This document shows, piece by piece, positions 1 through 7,412 of a stretch of DNA of 42,880 nt (its first letter is position 1; each line of letters begins with the position of its first letter). Made by a program: the position numbers and the translations under genes. Location of the stretch: positions 1 through 42,880 of the forward strand of contig JAHHHL010000052.1 in assembly GCA_019359375.1 (NCBI GenBank), written 5' to 3'. This stretch comes from Lyngbya sp. HA4199-MV5 (lineage in GTDB: Bacteria > Cyanobacteriota > Cyanobacteriia > Leptolyngbyales > Leptolyngbyaceae). The notes beneath the pieces are model-generated. The model made no database searches, was not told where the DNA came from, and saw only the letters and a list, made by a program, of their open reading frames with translations.

Positions 1-268
1 GTAAGCAACCCATCTATCACTTACGGGCAAGTTTCAGTTTCCGAGCTTTTTTGCTGGATTCCTCATTACTTAATCATTTCAGTGATCGTGTGGCACTAAA
101 ATGCAGCTTCGCTACCTTTGCCCCTACACCCAGGAAAGAATGGTGCTGGCGGCTTTTGCAGCAGGGGCAGATTCTTACTGTGTCAAAAACACCAAGTTTG
201 AATTGCTGCTGGAAGCCATCCGTATGACCTTCGAGGGACAGTCCTGGATTGATCCAGCGAGTCTCTGA

Positions 269-290
269 GGAGAGAGGCTTCGCCAACGCC
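269..290. repeat. Small dispersed repeat inside the NarL-type pseudogene
   Basis: GGCTTCGCCAACGCC core preceded by GGAGAGA. It interrupts the receiver-linker region of the regulator and coincides with the premature stop. Same family as copies at 4374, 14901, 27517, 28012 and 29731. Confidence 0.75.
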
Positions 291-547
291 GTATTGTCCT
301 CAAACATGCTCGGCAAGTTGCGTCGTCATTGCCGGTTGCCAGTGAACCTCAAACAGTTGCCATCAATGCTCTCGATTCGGAGCAAGCCACGATTCTGGAG
401 GCTGATCCTCTGACGACTAAAGATCTGGAAGTATTGGAACTGATGGTTCAGGGCTATACCAATAACCAGATTGCTAGGCAACTTTATATGAGTCTTGGCA
501 CTGTCAAAGTGCATATCCGTAGTATCCTCAGCAAATTATGTGCCAGT

Positions 548-564
548 GACGCTCTTTCAGAGCC
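548..564. repeat. 17 bp repeat, copy 1 (inside the LuxR-type HTH)
   Basis: GACGCTCTTTCAGAGCC, identical to 717-733. This copy is part of a roughly 24 bp in-frame insertion in the HTH coding region. Confidence 0.6.
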
Positions 565-622
565 ACTGCGTGAACGCACTCAAGCAGCCGTACTGGCAAT
601 GCGAGCAGGACTGATCGAGTAG

Positions 623-1057
623 AAATTTCGGCACAGTGAAAAACGATGCAGTGCGCGGTGATTAATTTGAAGATTGATGGATTGCTTGAATGACAATGGC
701 TTGGGTCGTGTAGAGCGACGCTCTTTCAGAGCCGTTTCACAATCGCCCACTGCCGCTCTCTAGATCAAAGTAGGTGGCGAACCGTCGCAGCTTCCCGGTG
801 GTCAATTGCAACAGATAATCGAAGGCTTCAGCCGCAACCCGCTGATTAATGCTGAGGGATTGGCTATTCAGTAAAGCAAGTTGTTCACAGGAGAGGCTAT
901 TATCCTCTATTTCCTCTGGTTGTGGAATCAGCAGGTCGGGTTGTTGGATGGTAGGGGCAGGGAGCCGAAAGCATCCCAATCTACTGAAACGCCTACATCT
1001 TGCCGCTCAAAATTTTGGCGAGTATAGCTTTAAATAGGTCTGCCAAGGAGAAAAACA
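623..1057. other. Gene-poor stretch between the regulator remnant and the small-protein locus
   Basis: No convincing gene. It holds the second copy of the 17 bp repeat (717-733). A minus-strand frame at 737-979 (about 80 codons, protein-like but unrecognised) is open but has no clear start or neighbours. The promoter of the downstream small-protein locus should lie in the last ~100 bases; AAGGAG at 1046-1051 is the ribosome binding site for the gene at 1058. Confidence 0.5.
717..733. repeat. 17 bp repeat, copy 2 (intergenic)
   Basis: Exact copy of the 17-mer at 548-564, here outside any gene. Confidence 0.6.
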
Positions 1058-1267
1058 ATGTCTAAAAACGAACCTGCGAAAGCAGCGGCAGCGGCTGGTG
1101 TTGGAGCGGCGGCTGGCTATGGTGCTGTGGCAGCAACAGGTATGAGTGCGATCGGTATGATTGGTGGTGGCGCAGGTTTCGGGGCTGCTGCTGGACCCGC
1201 TGGCGTTGCTGTTGGAGCATTAGCGGGTCTAGCTGCTTATGGTATTTACCGAGCTACTAAAGGATAA
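1058..1267 (+). CDS. Small Gly/Ala-rich hydrophobic protein, possible exported peptide
   Basis: 69 residues with a short charged start (MSKNEPAKA) and then an almost purely Gly/Ala/Val body with glycine-zipper spacing (GMIGGGAGFGAAAGPAGVAV), ending in a basic tail (YRATKG). A good ribosome binding site (AAGGAG) sits 7 bases before ATG 1058. The sequence could form one or two membrane helices. It is the first of three hydrophobic small proteins followed by a one-chain ABC exporter on the same strand, an arrangement reminiscent of bacteriocin or membrane-active peptide loci. There is no cysteine and no classical signal peptide; the GGG run could in principle be a double-glycine cleavage site, but that is speculation. 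I do not recognise a named family. Confidence 0.7.
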   Translation: MSKNEPAKAAAAAGVGAAAGYGAVAATGMSAIGMIGGGAGFGAAAGPAGVAVGALAGLAAYGIYRATKG

Positions 1268-1298
1268 ATAGTTTTAACCAACACACCTTTATTCTTAA

Positions 1299-1339
1299 AG
1301 CGATCGCTTCTTCACATTTTAGGAAAAGAGGCGATCGCT
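1299..1339. other. Hairpin formed by two facing HIP1 sites
   Basis: AGCGATCGC-TTCTT pairs with AAGAG-GCGATCGCT across a loop of about 13 bases. It lies between the first and second small-protein genes. It has no T-tract, so it is more likely an mRNA processing or attenuation structure, or simply a HIP1 pair, than a factor-independent terminator. Confidence 0.4.
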
Positions 1340-1439
1340 CAATATGTTCAGTCATACGTTATTGCCCAGATCGTTGTGGGCAAACTAAATTAGGCTGCGC
1401 TGAGGCAATTTGCTCCATTTTCGCCAGGTTTTTCCACTC

Positions 1440-1964
1440 ATGCAGTTTCTATCAGAACAATTCGACAACCGGACTAAGTTTCTGGCAGGGTTTCTGGTAT
1501 GGACACTTTGCTTAGGGCTGACGACATTAAGTGTTCAGCACTCATGCAATCCAATGATTGGTTCGCCGTCTCCAGAATGCGGGGCAATTGTCCAAAAAAG
1601 TGATGGCGCGAAGACCTCTGATAGCAATAAACAACAAAAAGAAAGGAAAAACCATCCAAGTAAGACGAATCACCCATTACCAGATCCACCCACGAAGGAA
1701 AAATCAGGAGATTCAAAACCTCCTTCTAAGCCTGTCCAGAAAACTACTTCACCGAAATGTGGCAAAAGTTTTATTCCTATTGTCGCTGGGGCTGGGAGTG
1801 CTGCTGCTGCTGGAGCAGGTGCTTCCGCTTTGGCGAGTGCAGGCGTGATTTCAGCCACCATAACCGTTGGCAGTGCCGTGATCGCAGCACCTGTTACGAT
1901 GGCAGTTGCTGCTGGGATATTGGTGTTCCTGGCAGTTAGAAGTTTGACAGGTGGAACCTGTTGA
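1440..1964 (+). CDS. Membrane-anchored protein with a charged linker and Gly/Ala-rich C-terminal segment
   Basis: 174 residues from ATG 1440; an upstream TTG at 1410 in the same frame would add 10 residues. There is an N-terminal membrane segment (FLAGFLVWTLCLGLTTL), then about 70 polar, Lys/Pro/Ser-rich residues, then a long Gly/Ala/Val region (roughly residues 108-168) with glycine-zipper character, ending LTGGTC. Four cysteines (HSCN, PECG, PKCG and the C-terminal Cys) could form disulfides if the linker is exported. Its hydrophobic tail resembles that of the preceding 69-residue protein, and it stands 45 bases before the third small hydrophobic gene, so all three probably belong to one function. 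No named family recognised. Confidence 0.65.
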   Translation: MQFLSEQFDNRTKFLAGFLVWTLCLGLTTLSVQHSCNPMIGSPSPECGAIVQKSDGAKTSDSNKQQKERKNHPSKTNHPLPDPPTKEKSGDSKPPSKPVQKTTSPKCGKSFIPIVAGAGSAAAAGAGASALASAGVISATITVGSAVIAAPVTMAVAAGILVFLAVRSLTGGTC

Positions 1965-2009
1965 GTTGGCATCATAGTTTGTAGATGTTTAGCGGAGAAA
2001 ATACTAATT

Positions 2010-2315
2010 ATGGAATCTCAATCTGAATCTAAGACTCATTGGTTGAAACAACCCTTAATCAAAGGATTGGCTGTTGGGCTATTGTCTATTGTTGGAATTG
2101 CTTTCACTCTTCTGATTACACGCGGTAGTCAATTTTGTATTCTGACAATCGCCAGTTGTAGTAGTCGAACTGGTTCTTCTGCTGGTGCTGAGTTGCTGTC
2201 GATCGGAGCAGCGGCGGCGGCGGCGGCTGTTTTAGTAGTTGTGGTTGAAGTGCCTGTGATTGTGGCAGTTGGTATTGCCATTGTGATCGGATTGATTTCT
2301 GGTCAACTTTTTTAG
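2010..2315 (+). CDS. Small two-helix hydrophobic protein
   Basis: 101 residues. A polar start (MESQSESKTHW) precedes membrane helix 1 (LAVGLLSIVGIAFTLLI), a short Cys/Ser loop (FCILTIASCSSRTGSS) and a long Ala/Val helix region (residues ~64-98, with a run of seven alanines). GGAGAA lies upstream of ATG 2010. It is the third consecutive hydrophobic small protein before the ABC transporter gene, which starts 28 bases downstream. It could be an exported peptide, an immunity protein or an exporter subunit; the sequence does not decide. Confidence 0.65.
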   Translation: MESQSESKTHWLKQPLIKGLAVGLLSIVGIAFTLLITRGSQFCILTIASCSSRTGSSAGAELLSIGAAAAAAAVLVVVVEVPVIVAVGIAIVIGLISGQLF

Positions 2316-2329
2316 TTAACACAACAATG

Positions 2330-2343
2330 AATGTTGCAACATT
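2330..2343. promoter_or_regulatory. 14 bp perfect palindrome abutting the ABC gene start
   Basis: AATGTTGCAACATT directly precedes ATG 2344. A six-codon minicistron (ATG 2327, MNVATL) runs through it and ends in an ATGA overlap with the ABC start. It could be an operator or a translational-coupling leader. Confidence 0.4.
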
Positions 2344-3762
2344 ATGATTGAGTTACACAGTATCTCAAAAAGCTTTGAACAGCGTGAAGTGCTGAGTGAT
2401 ATTAGCCTGACGATTCAGCCTGGTGAGGTTGTTGTTCTGAAGGGGGAGAACGGTTCGGGAAAAACGACTCTACTCAATATTATTTTGGGCATCCTGAAAC
2501 CCGATCGAGGAAACGTAAAGCTGTGTGGATGCTCACCGAAAGATTCAGACTCTAAAGCTCGTGTGGGTGTCATGCTCCAAAAAGTAGAGGTTCCCAAAAA
2601 TTTAAGGGTTAGTGAACTAATCAGCTTGATCCGAAGCTACTACCCCAATCCTCTGTCAACAGAAGAAATTCTTGATAAGGTTGGACTTCAGGAAAAGAGC
2701 AGTTTCTGGTGCTCTAAGTTATCTGGTGGAGAAAGAAAACGGCTTGATCTTGGCATTGCCCTTGCAGGTAATCCCAAACTTCTGATCCTAGATGAGCCAA
2801 CTGTTGGTTTAGACGAAAAAGGGCGCAAAGAGTTTTGGCAGACTTTGAGGCTTTGTGTTGTTAAGGGTGTAGCGGTAGTGATTGTCACGCACAACCCTGC
2901 CGACTGGCAAGAGCTTGAAACAATTGCAACGCGATCTATAATGCTCCAGGAAGGTCGGTTATTAGAAGATCAGCTCCTGAAAGGTAGTGCGGAAAGTGAC
3001 CAAAGAAATTACGCCATCACACAAGAGCAACCCTCTGTGAACCAGTCGCAAAAGTGGTCAGAGATGTTGATGGCTCAGATTCGAGTAGAATTACTTCAAC
3101 TGGTTCGGACTCCGATATACTTGCTCGGAATTGTGATTTTTTGTGTCATTACGTCTCTTATCTCCAGTCCACAGTATGGCGCATTAGGCTTGGTCTTTTG
3201 TGGAGGACTGGCTGTACTGACTTTTGCCATTGAGCGGGTTGGTAAACAAATTGCGCTTGAACGGGTTGAAGGTTGGCTGAAATTATTGCGCGTAACATCG
3301 CTACAACCGACGGCTTATCTTAGCGCGAAGTTAGCGGTTTCCTTATTAATTCTGGCAGTTATACTCATACTGGTTCTTGCTATCAGTGCTTCAAGAATTG
3401 GTGGTGCCGTTACGTTTGGAAATCAGATTTTTCTATTCATCAGCTTATTGATTGGGGTAATTCCATTTGCTATTGCAGGGTCAGCAATGGGCTATCTGGT
3501 CAAACCTAAGAGCCTTGATCAAATTGCTGGTATTTCGATTCCCGTTGCTTTACTCACCTGCGGTTTATCTATTCCCTGGTTGCCTAAAGATATAATTGTA
3601 CTCTCTCCTTTTTATCACTATGCTCAGCTTGCTCTCTGGTCAATTGGTTCAGAGCACTACGACCATCATTTATGGCTGAACTTACTCTGGCTACTGACCG
3701 CTGGAGGTGTTTTTAGTACTCTGGCAATCTGGGCATATCAGCGTGATGAAGTCGTTCAGTAG
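2344..3762 (+). CDS. ABC exporter, ATPase and ABC-2-type permease in one chain
   Basis: 472 residues. The N-terminal ATPase has Walker A GENGSGKT (34-41), signature LSGGE (126-130), Walker B LLILDE (146-151) and the H-loop His in VTHN (~183). From about residue 245 there are roughly six membrane helices, starting QLVRTPIYLLGIVIFCVI and ending LLWLLTAGGVFSTLAIWAY, in the style of ABC-2 permeases such as heme- or bacteriocin-export permeases. Most relatives have separate ATPase and permease genes; here they are fused, giving a dimeric full transporter. The gene follows three small hydrophobic proteins, so a peptide substrate is plausible. The following 2TM gene starts 36 bases after the stop and is likely co-transcribed. 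Confidence 0.85.
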   Translation: MIELHSISKSFEQREVLSDISLTIQPGEVVVLKGENGSGKTTLLNIILGILKPDRGNVKLCGCSPKDSDSKARVGVMLQKVEVPKNLRVSELISLIRSYYPNPLSTEEILDKVGLQEKSSFWCSKLSGGERKRLDLGIALAGNPKLLILDEPTVGLDEKGRKEFWQTLRLCVVKGVAVVIVTHNPADWQELETIATRSIMLQEGRLLEDQLLKGSAESDQRNYAITQEQPSVNQSQKWSEMLMAQIRVELLQLVRTPIYLLGIVIFCVITSLISSPQYGALGLVFCGGLAVLTFAIERVGKQIALERVEGWLKLLRVTSLQPTAYLSAKLAVSLLILAVILILVLAISASRIGGAVTFGNQIFLFISLLIGVIPFAIAGSAMGYLVKPKSLDQIAGISIPVALLTCGLSIPWLPKDIIVLSPFYHYAQLALWSIGSEHYDHHLWLNLLWLLTAGGVFSTLAIWAYQRDEVVQ

Positions 3763-3798
3763 TAGTGACAGTGCTTGACTAAAAAAGGGAAGGCGGGT

Positions 3799-4281
3799 AT
3801 GTCTGATTCGTACAATCAGGAAGCAGTACAAGAAATTCTTGCGATCGCGATGACCCGTCCCTCCCAAAATGATAATTTTTCAAGAGCGCAACTTCTCGAA
3901 ATTGCAGAGGAGTTAGGTATTTCCCATGAGGACTGCTCGCTTGCGGAACAAGAGTGGGAGCGACGCTGTAAGCAACAGACTGCTTATCAAGCCTTTGATG
4001 ATTATCGTTATACAAAGTTGCAGCAAAGCACTGCAAAATACTTGATTAATAATACCTTCTTGCTAGGGTTGGATTTAATTACAGATCAAGCAATTACTTG
4101 GTCACTCTATATTATTTTCAGTTGGGGACTTGTCTTAGCTCTGAATGTTTGGAGAACCTACCAGATCAAAGGTGCCAACTACGAAAAAGCGTTTCAGCAA
4201 TGGAAAATGAAACAACAAGTTAATCAATCAATCAAGAGCCTATTAGATAAAGGGCTGAGAAGATTACAAGCAATGGAATAG
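3799..4281 (+). CDS. 2TM-domain protein downstream of the ABC exporter
   Basis: 160 residues from ATG 3799, chosen because GGAAGGCGGG lies just before it; an in-frame TTG at 3775 would add 8 residues. The N-terminal half is polar and acidic, with a helix containing LLEIAEELGISHED, which resembles a short DNA-binding or SHOCT-like helical repeat. Two membrane helices follow (about residues 84-100, NTFLLGLDLITDQAI, and 103-120, YIIFSWGLVLALNVW), then a basic amphipathic tail. This matches the general plan of 2TM-domain proteins in cyanobacteria. Its place at the end of the exporter locus suggests an accessory or immunity role, an inference only. Confidence 0.65.
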   Translation: MSDSYNQEAVQEILAIAMTRPSQNDNFSRAQLLEIAEELGISHEDCSLAEQEWERRCKQQTAYQAFDDYRYTKLQQSTAKYLINNTFLLGLDLITDQAITWSLYIIFSWGLVLALNVWRTYQIKGANYEKAFQQWKMKQQVNQSIKSLLDKGLRRLQAME

Positions 4282-4462
4282 CGTTAGGTTTTTTCTGATC
4301 GAACAACAACCCAAGCGCTTGAAAACGCTCTTCAGCCGTCTTTTTGCCATTAGTGCTTTTGGCGATCCTCGTTCCGAGAGGCTTCGCCAACGCGTCCAAT
4401 TTAGTTGTTGTATCTGTTAAATTTGCAGCAGTGATCGCCTCTTCTGGTGTTAGCCATTTCAT
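4232..4462 (-). CDS. Small unknown protein interrupted by a dispersed repeat (doubtful)
   Basis: 76 codons. MKWLTPEEAITAANLTDTTT then TRIAKSTNGKKTAEERFQA looks protein-like, and the two parts are separated by residues LDALAKPLG encoded by the repeat at 4374-4394, as if the repeat had inserted in frame. The 3' end overlaps the convergent 2TM gene by 50 bases, and no strong ribosome binding site is visible. It may be a remnant rather than a working gene. Confidence 0.3.
   Translation of the reverse strand: MKWLTPEEAITAANLTDTTTKLDALAKPLGTRIAKSTNGKKTAEERFQALGLLFDQKKPNAIPLLVIFSALYLIGS
4374..4394. repeat. Small dispersed repeat
   Basis: CCGAGAGGCTTCGCCAACGC plus G; same core as the copy at 269-290. 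Inside the small minus-strand frame 4232-4462, adding residues without a stop. Confidence 0.7.
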
Positions 4463-4565
4463 AGCAGAGACAAATTAATGGTCTAGCTGACATGGCGGTA
4501 GCCAGGACAATGCAAAAACTAGCCAGCAGCAGAGACGCATCCTTGCTGCTGGCTGACGAAAGGGT

Positions 4566-4924
4566 TTATTGCTCTGCCAAAAGTGAGTTTTTGAAGTCCT
4601 GAATCGCCGTAGCGGTTAGTGCATAAATGACACGCCGCCTGCGTTCGATATGGGTGCCATCGACCGGAACGCCTCTTTTCCAGGCAGCAATGATCGCTTT
4701 CTTGTCGGCAGCGTAAGTGAATTTCTTTTTGCGGAACTCAGCTGGCAAGTCTTCTGCATCCACCAGTAGCTCACAACTGGGAGGATTGCTTCGATGTCTG
4801 CCAAAATCATCAGAGTGCCTGGATTAATGTCTTCTGAGGATTGCTCGGATTCAAGAGATAAATCAGAATGGGTGATTGTCAGTGGTACTGAGTGATTCGT
4901 AGAACTGGTTGTCAGAGTTTGCAT
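4566..4924 (-). pseudogene. Frameshifted small plasmid protein, C-terminus similar to Gp157-type proteins
   Basis: Two overlapping minus-strand frames complement each other. The first starts at 4924 (MQTLTTSSTNHS) and runs to about LADIEAILP. The second carries CELLVDAEDLPAEFRKKK, DKKAIIAAWKRGVPVDG and ERRRRVIYALTATA to the stop at 4566. The switch point is near 4775-4785, so a one- or two-base change has split one gene of about 120 codons. The DLP.EF....DKKAI..A.K.G..V.G..(E)RR pattern resembles the end of siphovirus Gp157-like proteins, but this is a weak similarity seen by eye. A base-level error in the sequence is an alternative. Confidence 0.4.
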
Positions 4925-4984
4925 AAGGGGTAGCCTTGATCACGCTGTATGAACCAGCGCGATAGCGCACTACCTCTGTGCCAT

Positions 4985-5401
4985 TTACTTGAGCAGTCGA
5001 ATGAATCCAGCCTGCTCAAAGTGGCGATCACTGGTTAATGCATGACTTATGTTCTGTTGTTGCATGATGGCAAAGCTAGAGCAATCGACCAGACTCCAAG
5101 CTTTATCTGGACGGGCTTCCAACAACTTCCATGCAGTCAAATCCAGATCTGAATCGATATGCAAAACTTCAACTGCGGGAGAATCTTTAAGACTTTTGAG
5201 GAATGCGATCGCCTGTACACGAGGAATTCGCAAGGGGCTTTCCAAAAGTGCAACTAACTCCGCTAGAACATAATTGCTCGTGATTAAGCCAGCGGGTTGT
5301 TGTTTGGTGTTGCGATACCAATCCGTAGCGAGAGCATGATAGGGCTGGCTGACATCGATCAAATTGCCCCATCCCGATGTATCGACGAATAGCTTGGACA
5401 T
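4985..5401 (-). CDS. PIN-domain ribonuclease toxin (VapC-like)
   Basis: 138 residues. It has the four acidic positions of PIN nucleases: D7 in LFVDTSGW, E48 in YVLAELVAL, D106 in SLVDCSSFAIM and D125 in ALTSDRHF. Such proteins are Mg-dependent RNases held inactive by the cognate antitoxin. The start ATG overlaps the antitoxin stop (TAATG), so translation is coupled and antitoxin is made first, the usual order for vapBC pairs. Length is normal for the family and the gene looks intact. On a plasmid it would act in maintenance. Confidence 0.85.
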   Translation of the reverse strand: MSKLFVDTSGWGNLIDVSQPYHALATDWYRNTKQQPAGLITSNYVLAELVALLESPLRIPRVQAIAFLKSLKDSPAVEVLHIDSDLDLTAWKLLEARPDKAWSLVDCSSFAIMQQQNISHALTSDRHFEQAGFIRLLK

Positions 5402-5646
5402 TAGGGCTGGTCATGGGTTTCTAGAAGGGTGGCACCGAGATATTCATCGTGTCGGCTGCTCCAATCTGGAATTTCACTCTTAAATGCTCCGATGAAGGAG
5501 TCAAGCGGATCTGAGTTTTGGGTTTGGTGTTGGGTTACAATCCATTGGCTGACGATCGCTTCGGGAGATTGTCCTAAGCGTTCGGCGGTTTGGAGCAAGG
5601 TCTGATAAATCTCGTCGGGGATCTCGATCGATAGGGTTTTAGACAT
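5401..5646 (-). CDS. Antitoxin of the PIN-domain toxin
   Basis: 81 residues from ATG 5646, preferred over TTG 5652 because AGGT lies at a suitable distance. The N-terminal part (TLSIEIPDEIYQTLLQTAERLGQSPEAIVSQWI) has a beta-strand followed by two helices, typical of ribbon-helix-helix DNA-binding antitoxins. The acidic C-terminal part (SFIGAFKSEIPDWSSRHDEYLG) is the likely toxin-binding region; D-x-Y-L-G endings are common in cyanobacterial antitoxins of this kind. It probably represses its own promoter. The stop overlaps the toxin start. Confidence 0.8.
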   Translation of the reverse strand: MSKTLSIEIPDEIYQTLLQTAERLGQSPEAIVSQWIVTQHQTQNSDPLDSFIGAFKSEIPDWSSRHDEYLGATLLETHDQP

Positions 5647-5742
5647 TGGCAAGACCTGAATCTGATGGCTTCATTTTGATTTTATGGCGTTTTACTCAAG
5701 TTGTGATCCTCGCTGCTGCTAACTATTTTGCAACAGGTATAA

Positions 5743-6027
5743 TCACACATTATCCTGCTGTAGAATCGTCAGAGCGTTTTGGATGAGTGGCAACGTGTCG
5801 TCGTCAGCAACAGGTACAAGTCGATAAATCCGAGTATTTTGGGTGGTGTAACCAAAGTCTTCAATCAACGAGGCAACTAGCTCCACTGCACGCTGAAGCG
5901 TACCGTAGGTGTGGGGTTTTTCTGTTGGCAAGATGGGATAGAAAGTCTCCTGTTCTGGCCACGGTAAAGGTTCATCGACCTTAACCACTACGAAGGTTGG
6001 AGGATTTGAGTTTAGTAATTCAGACAT
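5743..6027 (-). CDS. Hypothetical protein
   Basis: 94 residues from ATG 6027; GGAG stands 6 bases before it, so it is preferred over ATG 6039. Contains FVVVKVDEPLPWPEQETFYP and a helical segment (TLQRAVELVASLIEDFGY) followed by RIYRLVP. No membrane segment or recognised motif. It lies 120 bases after the PP-loop gene on the same strand and before the toxin-antitoxin pair, so it may be the last gene of the PP-loop operon. Function unknown. Confidence 0.6.
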   Translation of the reverse strand: MSELLNSNPPTFVVVKVDEPLPWPEQETFYPILPTEKPHTYGTLQRAVELVASLIEDFGYTTQNTRIYRLVPVADDDTLPLIQNALTILQQDNV

Positions 6028-6147
6028 AGACCGCTCCATGTTGGTGAACAGGCGAGAGCATATAGACCTGCTTAAAGCTGGCAGCCCGCCTATATTGCCT
6101 GGAGCGGAGGTTCTATAGCGATCGCAGCCATCTTGTCTGTGCTTGGG

Positions 6148-7344
6148 TTAGGGAACAAAGAGAGTCAACTGAACAGGTTTAGCGGGTCCTGTCAGTTCTC
6201 GCCAATTTTGATCAAAAGCTTTCAGGTTGCGGCATTTGTTTTTTGCTAGCTTGGGAGCAACAACGTAAAACTCCTCGAAAGCCGGATAAACGCCTTCTTG
6301 TCGTCGATGGAGATAGCACCGTTTGCCGTGCAGGTCTTCTATTGAGGCATGATGACGATGGCAAATTGTCTCTAACTTGGACTCCATCTGAGCTTTGTCC
6401 CCTTCGTCCGCCAGAACCACTTTACGATCGGAATTGACGTAGGGCTTGCCGTTCTTCCGAGTTAATTGCTTGTAAGTGCGTTGAACGTGATAGATTGCCC
6501 ACTGTAACTGGCGTAATAGCTGCTCCAATTCATCAAGGGCAACCTGGTTACTGCTTTTCACCATCAGATCGTAAGCAGTGCCTGATGAAAATAGATGCAT
6601 TCGAGGATTAAATGCCAGGGCGTTTAGCTCCATCAGCAGTGTGAACCCTGCGGCTTTTGGGTCACGATTATAGCGAGCGATAACTTCGTTAAGCTTCGCT
6701 AACGCAGCTTGTTTTTGCTGGAACGGGCAGTAGCTACAGGCAGATTTCCTCCATAGAACTCCTAGAGTACGATAGAGATATTCAATGCAATCATCCCGTG
6801 TCCATCCCCACGCGATGAGCGGGTAGAGAAACGGGTGCCCCTGACAAGTGTAGCCATCGGCTTTACCTGCCCGTTTTGTTTCATCCGCGTTGTAACCCAA
6901 ATAGGGACCAAAGGCTTCTGTAATATGATCTGAGATCCAGGCATCAAGCACTTCCCCTTTCCAGCGCTGAGCACAGATGTGAGGTCGCCCTAATCGAGGG
7001 ACAGTCCCAGACTGAAGCAGATCACGGCTGAGGGGAAAGTATCCTTCGGTGTGCAGTTCGTAGGGCTGCTGGGTGTCGCTGAGAATGATGTAGCCATCCA
7101 GTTTACTGGCAGAGGCTTTGGCAACTTGCACCAATCGAACCCTGTGCTCCCGCATTAGTGGGAAGAGATGAGTCTCACAAAGGTATTTGGTTTCATCCAT
7201 TTCATCGCCAGTTTGCGCGGTCAACACGATTAGATTTTGGAAGCGATCGAAGGAACGGGATTGAGGCGACCGCAGCCAACGCACCAGGATGGCTGTGCTC
7301 TCAACTCCCATCCCCCAATTGAGAAGATGCAATTGAGGAGTCAT
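6148..7344 (-). CDS. PP-loop ATPase related to PAPS reductases, with a C-terminal clamp-type motif
   Basis: 398 residues. An N-terminal PP-loop (NWGMGVEST, residues 9-17) binds ATP in the PAPS reductase/adenine nucleotide alpha-hydrolase fold. A CxxRWK motif (residues 124-129) and a CSYCPF pair (203-208) are found in plasmid- and phage-borne relatives and in DndC-type enzymes, which modify nucleic acids or activate sulfur. The extreme C-terminus is VQLTLFVP: QLTLF (392-396) fits the pentapeptide by which bacterial proteins bind the beta sliding clamp. The substrate is unknown. The gene is followed by a small unknown gene and preceded by the unknown gene 7413-7853, all on one strand. No dnd partner genes are in the window, so it is not a phosphorothioation cluster here. 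Confidence 0.75.
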   Translation of the reverse strand: MTPQLHLLNWGMGVESTAILVRWLRSPQSRSFDRFQNLIVLTAQTGDEMDETKYLCETHLFPLMREHRVRLVQVAKASASKLDGYIILSDTQQPYELHTEGYFPLSRDLLQSGTVPRLGRPHICAQRWKGEVLDAWISDHITEAFGPYLGYNADETKRAGKADGYTCQGHPFLYPLIAWGWTRDDCIEYLYRTLGVLWRKSACSYCPFQQKQAALAKLNEVIARYNRDPKAAGFTLLMELNALAFNPRMHLFSSGTAYDLMVKSSNQVALDELEQLLRQLQWAIYHVQRTYKQLTRKNGKPYVNSDRKVVLADEGDKAQMESKLETICHRHHASIEDLHGKRCYLHRRQEGVYPAFEEFYVVAPKLAKNKCRNLKAFDQNWRELTGPAKPVQLTLFVP

Positions 7345-7412
7345 AGCGTAGAAATAAAAAAATCCTCCAGTCTAGTGCCTGAAGGAGTTAGTAGGAAAGG
7401 ATTTTGATGTTC

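Larger units (their letters stand above)
101..622 (+). pseudogene. NarL/FixJ-family response regulator remnant, split by an inserted repeat
   Basis: One reading frame from ATG 101 to the stop at 622 encodes the second half of a receiver domain (VLAAFAAGADSYCVKN, then a LLEAIR helix and the WIDPA segment) and a LuxR-type helix-turn-helix (LTTKDLEVLELMVQGYTNNQ, then GTVKVHIRSILSKL). The frame is broken by one TGA at 266-268. The stop lies at the edge of a dispersed repeat (269-290) placed exactly between WIDPA and RIVLKHAR, which are contiguous in typical NarL-type cyanobacterial regulators. The first ~70-80 receiver residues, including the phosphoacceptor Asp, are absent, with stops upstream in frame. 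The HTH carries a second in-frame insertion of about 8 codons (ALSEPLRE) between CASD and RTQAAV. The HTH part (from TTG 329) could still be translated alone, but I see no ribosome binding site for it. Confidence 0.72.

Noticed and set aside
849-1037. Plus-strand 62-codon frame before the small-protein locus
   Set aside because: No ribosome binding site, no protein-like pattern, and it ends just before the real gene at 1058.
4616-4924. Taking the 102-codon minus frame as a complete gene
   Set aside because: Its second half is not protein-like, while the other frame carries the conserved tail; a frameshift explains both.
6148-7344. DndC of a phosphorothioation system
   Set aside because: PP-loop and Cys motifs are shared with several families, and dndB/D/E are absent.
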